Of a stretch of DNA of 8,082 nucleotides, positions 5,428-8,082 are shown piece by piece (the stretch's first letter is position 1; each line of letters opens with the position of its first letter). The notes under the pieces are model-generated. The model was not told where the DNA came from. It searched no databases and worked only from the letters and a program-made list of their open reading frames with translations. Where the stretch lies: NCBI GenBank assembly GCA_019419525.1, contig DXZU01000042.1, positions 1 through 8,082 on the forward strand, in the 5' to 3' direction. Origin of the DNA: Collinsella sp. Lineage in GTDB: Bacteria; Actinomycetota; Coriobacteriia; Coriobacteriales; Coriobacteriaceae. A program made the position numbers and the translations under genes.

Positions 5428-6216
5428 ATGGAAATCCCCAGCACACTGTGCAGCAATGTTTACGAGTTTGCCTTTTGCCCCGAGCCCTGTTACGACCGCC
5501 TGGTCGACCTCGCCGATCCCGAGGACTGGGGTCCCGGCAACCGCATCCTCAAAAACTACCTGTCGTTTTCGTTTAGCCGCGCGGTGTTTTTGACCGAGCG
5601 CGACGTGGACCAGACCGCCCCGTCCAACCTGCCGCTAGTGTTCGACGGCGACCGCTGCCTGTTCAACACCGGCCTGTACACGCGCCGCTACGAGACCATT
5701 TACGGCCTGTTTGAGCCCAACACCAAGCCCGACGCGCGCCAGCGCTGGTTTTTGAAGGGCTTTTTTAAGGAAAGCGACCCCATGCTGGTCTCGTTTGAGT
5801 ACCTGCCGTGCCGCGTGCGCTTTGCCGAGGACCCTTCCGAGCTGGTCTTTGACTACCGCCTGCCCATCCGCTCCAACATCGACCACATTCTGGGCGACGA
5901 GGAGAACCTCACGCGCATTCCTGCCAGCCTTATGGGGGAGGACAACTCGCTGTTGCTGCGCCGCGCCTTTGAGGGAGCCGTCGTCGAGGCCGCCCGCCGC
6001 GCCGCTGCCAACTACACGCTCGCGGTGCCGCAGTTCTATGGCGGCCGGATTCAGCTGCTGCTGCCGCTATGTCTGACCGGCGACAAGCCCGAGTTGGCGC
6101 TGACCATTCAGCGCGAGGACGGCTTTTACGCCGCGCGTACCTGCCTCACACTCGACATGGCCTACAACAATGCGCGGCTCATTTGCCGCCCCGAGACTTC
6201 GTGGATTAAGCGATAA
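5428..6216 (+). CDS. DUF3825 domain-containing protein
   Basis: The 262-residue protein matches DUF3825 throughout: CLFNTGLYTRRYETIYGLF at residues 77-95, an F-rich section, the NIDHILGDEENLTRIP block (150-165), AVPQFYGGRIQLLLPLCL (199-216), and the hallmark TLDMAYNNARLI (241-252) before RPETSWI. The biochemical function of DUF3825 is not established to my knowledge; the name records a conserved domain only. No signal peptide or membrane segment is seen, so it is probably cytoplasmic. The ATG has only a weak ribosome-binding site (GGATTGG region). The gene uses markedly G/C-ended codons compared with the toxin-antitoxin genes to its left, so it looks like resident sequence at the island border. 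It lies 45 bases past the Doc remnant and has no clear terminator. Confidence 0.85.
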   Translation: MEIPSTLCSNVYEFAFCPEPCYDRLVDLADPEDWGPGNRILKNYLSFSFSRAVFLTERDVDQTAPSNLPLVFDGDRCLFNTGLYTRRYETIYGLFEPNTKPDARQRWFLKGFFKESDPMLVSFEYLPCRVRFAEDPSELVFDYRLPIRSNIDHILGDEENLTRIPASLMGEDNSLLLRRAFEGAVVEAARRAAANYTLAVPQFYGGRIQLLLPLCLTGDKPELALTIQREDGFYAARTCLTLDMAYNNARLICRPETSWIKR

Positions 6217-6304
6217 ATGCTGGTTTAGCTGCGGGTTTGCCGATTGCTTTTGTCACTTTTGCTTGACTGGCACCCACGAATTTAAAATCGAGGGCAAAAA
6301 GTTC

Positions 6305-6334
6305 TTGGTAAACCACGCGCGGCTATGTTAGTAT
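6305..6334 (+). promoter_or_regulatory. Predicted promoter of the tRNA-Val gene
   Basis: TTGGTA (6305-6310), an 18-base spacer, and TAGTAT (6329-6334) preceded by TG at 6326-6327 make a -35 plus extended -10 promoter. Transcription would begin near 6341, about 14 bases before the mature 5' end of the tRNA. Confidence 0.5.
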
Positions 6335-6354
6335 CTCTTTTGCCGAAAGGCGAC

Positions 6355-6429
6355 GGGCGATTGGCTCAGGGGTAGAGCATATCCTTCACACGGATGGGGT
6401 CACAAGTTCGAATCTTGTATCGCCCACCA
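6355..6429 (+). tRNA. tRNA-Val (anticodon CAC)
   Basis: All arms of the cloverleaf can be drawn. The acceptor stem is GGGCGAT (6355-6361) paired with ATCGCCC (6419-6425). The D arm is GCTC/GAGC, and the anticodon stem is TATCC/GGATG around the loop TTCACAC. The T arm is ACAAG/CTTGT around TTCGAAT. Discriminator A6426 and an encoded CCA (6427-6429) complete the 3' end. Anticodon CAC reads the valine codon GUG. A promoter lies just upstream and a terminator just downstream, so it is a single-gene unit. tRNA 3' ends are common integration sites, which may bear on the sequence that follows. Confidence 0.95.
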
Positions 6430-6440
6430 TCAAAAGCGCA

Positions 6441-6476
6441 GGTCAGAGGTATTGAACCTCTGGCCTTTTTATTTTT
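6441..6476 (+). terminator. Intrinsic terminator of tRNA-Val
   Basis: GGTCAGAGGT (6441-6450) pairs with ACCTCTGGCC (6456-6465), with one G-T wobble and a five-base loop, and is followed by TTTTTATTTTT (6466-6476). It sits 12 bases past the CCA end and is a clear Rho-independent terminator. Confidence 0.85.
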
Positions 6477-6510
6477 GACACCAAGTGTGACACCAAAACT
6501 GACACCAAAA
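6476..6510. repeat. Three 12-bp tandem repeats (TGACACCAA core)
   Basis: TGACACCAA begins at 6476, 6488 and 6500, an exact 12-base period with variation only in the last three bases of each unit. The first overlaps the end of the tRNA terminator. A tandem array directly after a tRNA could be recombinase arm-type sites of a lost element. It could equally encode a short repeated peptide on the minus strand (LVS repeats). Confidence 0.65.
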
Positions 6511-6823
6511 TCGAATCGTAGTCGTCTAAGGCGTCATTTTTTATCGCGCCCTTTTTACCGACGCCATTGCATGTTTTGTATAAAACGCTTGCGTATTTTC
6601 ATTGAATTCGCCATGTGATTCATGCGCAAATGTGAAGACAGGGACCACACGCCCAGAGCTCCTTCCAGCGGATTTCTATCACACGAGGGATTTATGGCAG
6701 AACTCGTCAAGCTATTGGTCAGCGTTTGGTCAGCTTCCGGTACTTACCCGCATGATGACCCAGTAGATAATCGACCTTGCCCGAAATCCGCACGGCCCGC
6801 AGCCGAAACCAGGGGAGGCGCAA
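6511..6823. other. Non-coding stretch between tRNA-Val repeats and the AbiEi/DUF559-like gene
   Basis: No gene with a domain or consistent codon use is visible here. A plus-strand frame from about 6622 to 6888 runs into the antisense-free start of the next gene in a different frame and encodes low-complexity sequence. On the minus strand, an open frame of about 50 codons from near 6595 down to the stop at 6443-6445 ends in a tail of repeated LVS units and may be the remnant of an integrase C-terminus. The sequence just before 6824 supplies the ribosome-binding site of the next gene. Confidence 0.4.
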
Positions 6824-7981
6824 ATGGACGAAATCGTCTGCGCAAACACAGCATTCCGCTACTGGCGTTGCCCGCCGCAGGTGCGTGATCTCTACCCGCG
6901 CCTGCCCAACTCCGAAGACGGCTGGCGAGCTCTATCCCAAGCCCCCTTCGTAACCGACGTCCTCAAGACCCCAATTATCGCTGTTGCTTCGCCAGGTTGT
7001 TGTAATCACCACTCGGGATTGCGCTCCTCTATTCGCTGGGAAGGGGCATCGGATGCCGGCACAACAATCGACACTCATTTAGGCTTTAGTGTCACCAATC
7101 CGCTTAACACGTTATTTACTATGGCACGCTTTGTGTCCCAGATGGATCTTGTGCTGGCTATGTACGAACTTTGCGGTTGGTTTTCTGTTTTCGAGCCGAC
7201 TCGCGCAGCCGAAATGCAATTAAAAATGGCGGCAAAAGAGATTCAGCAGTCCAGTACGCAAGATCTATCCGAACTTGATGAAGGTGAAGACGAGGCTCCT
7301 TGGAAACGCGTTTATGCCCGTGTAACCGTAAAGGCCTCGGAAAACGAAGGGCAGACGAACATTCATGAGGATAGTAGAAAGGTTACGAAGCTTAAAGGAA
7401 CTTCTCTCTGGATGAGAAAGCCGCTCATCGAATTGAGCGACTTACATCAATTCGCCGACAAGGTTAAAAGCCAAATGTGGGGAAAGCAGTTCTATGATGC
7501 CGCTCAGCAGGTTATCGGCATTGCCGCGTCTCCGCTCGAGGTTGCAGGAATCTTGCTTCTAAACCGTCCGCGGCGTCTTGGCGGCGCGGGCTTCACGAAC
7601 GTTTATGCCAACGACTTGACCCCACTTTCCATATCGGCGCAAAGCATTGCAGGTCAAAAGGTCTGCTACGGCGATATCGTGATCGTAAATCCGATTCTTA
7701 TGAAAGGTGCAATTATCGAAATCCAAGGTGAAGTCATTCATGGCTCGGGTGCAATACTTGACCACGATGCGGAGCGCATGACTGCGTTGCAGAGCATGGG
7801 ATTCGATGTATTCTTGGTGACTCACGATATGCTCAACGATTCAAAGCAGCTAGACACCATAGCCAGAAGCGTCTGCGACCGTTTAGGGATTCGCTATAAA
7901 GCCAAAACTGAAGCAATGAAGTCCGCCGAGACGCGACTGCGAGCAAATGTTTTGTGCAACTGGTTAGAAATCGGAAATTAG
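6824..7981 (+). CDS. AbiEi/DUF559-like protein with possible PD-(D/E)xK-type nuclease core
   Basis: The 385-residue protein begins with VCANTAFRYWRCPP (residues 5-18), like the N-terminus of AbiEi-type and related Coriobacterial proteins. Its middle has MYELCGWFSVFEP (113-125) and an acidic, variable stretch at 140-160. The C-terminus reads YGDIVIVNPILMKGAIIEIQGEVIHGSG (282-309) then LDHDAERMTALQSMGFDVFLVTHDML (312-337). That is the order found in DUF559/Vsr-like folds: an Asp, an E-x-Q/K strand, a D-x-x-R helix and a hydrophobic strand ending in T. D284 and E299 would be metal ligands, but the usual Lys is Gln301, so catalysis is uncertain. AGGGGAGG (6811-6818) stands five bases before the ATG. 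It seems to be a lone gene; no toxin partner is within the window. Confidence 0.6.
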   Translation: MDEIVCANTAFRYWRCPPQVRDLYPRLPNSEDGWRALSQAPFVTDVLKTPIIAVASPGCCNHHSGLRSSIRWEGASDAGTTIDTHLGFSVTNPLNTLFTMARFVSQMDLVLAMYELCGWFSVFEPTRAAEMQLKMAAKEIQQSSTQDLSELDEGEDEAPWKRVYARVTVKASENEGQTNIHEDSRKVTKLKGTSLWMRKPLIELSDLHQFADKVKSQMWGKQFYDAAQQVIGIAASPLEVAGILLLNRPRRLGGAGFTNVYANDLTPLSISAQSIAGQKVCYGDIVIVNPILMKGAIIEIQGEVIHGSGAILDHDAERMTALQSMGFDVFLVTHDMLNDSKQLDTIARSVCDRLGIRYKAKTEAMKSAETRLRANVLCNWLEIGN

Positions 7982-8082
7982 CTGCGACAAGGCATTTGAA
8001 CAAGCATATTTGCCTGTTAGTGAATTAGTGCCATTTCAAAACCATGCCGGATTACGGGGCTCAACCCAGACCGGCCGTCCAT

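Noticed and set aside
6694..6888. Small plus-strand gene starting MAELVKLLVSVW
   Set aside because: It has a possible GAGGG ahead of it, but the translation turns into low-complexity Arg/Pro/Ala sequence where it overlaps the well-supported gene at 6824 in another frame.
8017..8082. Minus-strand open frame from the window edge to a TAA at 8017-8019
   Set aside because: Only 21 residues are visible, with no motif. It could be the end of a convergent gene but cannot be supported from this window.

Overview
The window looks like a bacterial chromosome segment from a gut Coriobacteriia-type actinobacterium; a Collinsella-like host is my best guess. This is inferred from protein style (a DUF3825 protein, DUF3990 with its Xre partner, and a large AbiEi/DUF559-like protein), the moderately high G+C, and a tRNA-Val with an encoded CCA end. 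No marker gene fixes the species.

Layout. Positions 1-114 are the 3' tail of an unidentified plus-strand gene, closed by a strong intrinsic terminator (161-187). The non-coding stretch 188-498 holds a pair of near-identical hairpin repeats and a third hairpin. Positions 499-5382 are a dense stack of four two-gene toxin-antitoxin-like modules. (1) On the minus strand is an AbiE-like pair, a winged-helix AbiEi/MarR-like antitoxin-regulator (1232-2221) and a DUF6036/AbiEii-type nucleotidyltransferase (499-1248). (2) Next is a DUF3990 ADP-ribosyltransferase-like putative toxin (2457-3125) with an overlapping Xre-type partner (3106-3816). (3) Then a Phd/YefM antitoxin (3886-4254) and a RelE-type toxin (4251-4565). 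(4) Last, a small cysteine-rich putative antitoxin (4649-4870) precedes a Doc/Fic toxin (4867-5274) that appears cut short by an in-frame amber codon. Its missing C-terminus is still readable to 5382.

Each module has overlapping genes, which suggests translational coupling. Three have visible palindromes sitting on their promoters, consistent with autorepression by their own antitoxins. Modules 1 and 2 diverge from one 235-bp intergenic region that carries two unrelated operator systems. The most striking is a nested perfect palindrome of 20-bp arms (2395-2441) that embeds an extended -10 element between two 16-bp operators.

After the stack comes a GC3-rich DUF3825 gene (5428-6216) that looks like resident core sequence. 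It is followed by tRNA-Val(CAC) with its promoter and terminator, and then a 390-bp non-coding stretch with three 12-bp tandem repeats and what may be the scar of a lost integrase. An AbiEi/DUF559-like protein with a possible PD-(D/E)xK-type core (6824-7981) closes the window. The overall picture is a toxin-antitoxin or phage-defence island near a tRNA. That function is inference; the module identities rest on motifs read directly from the proteins.
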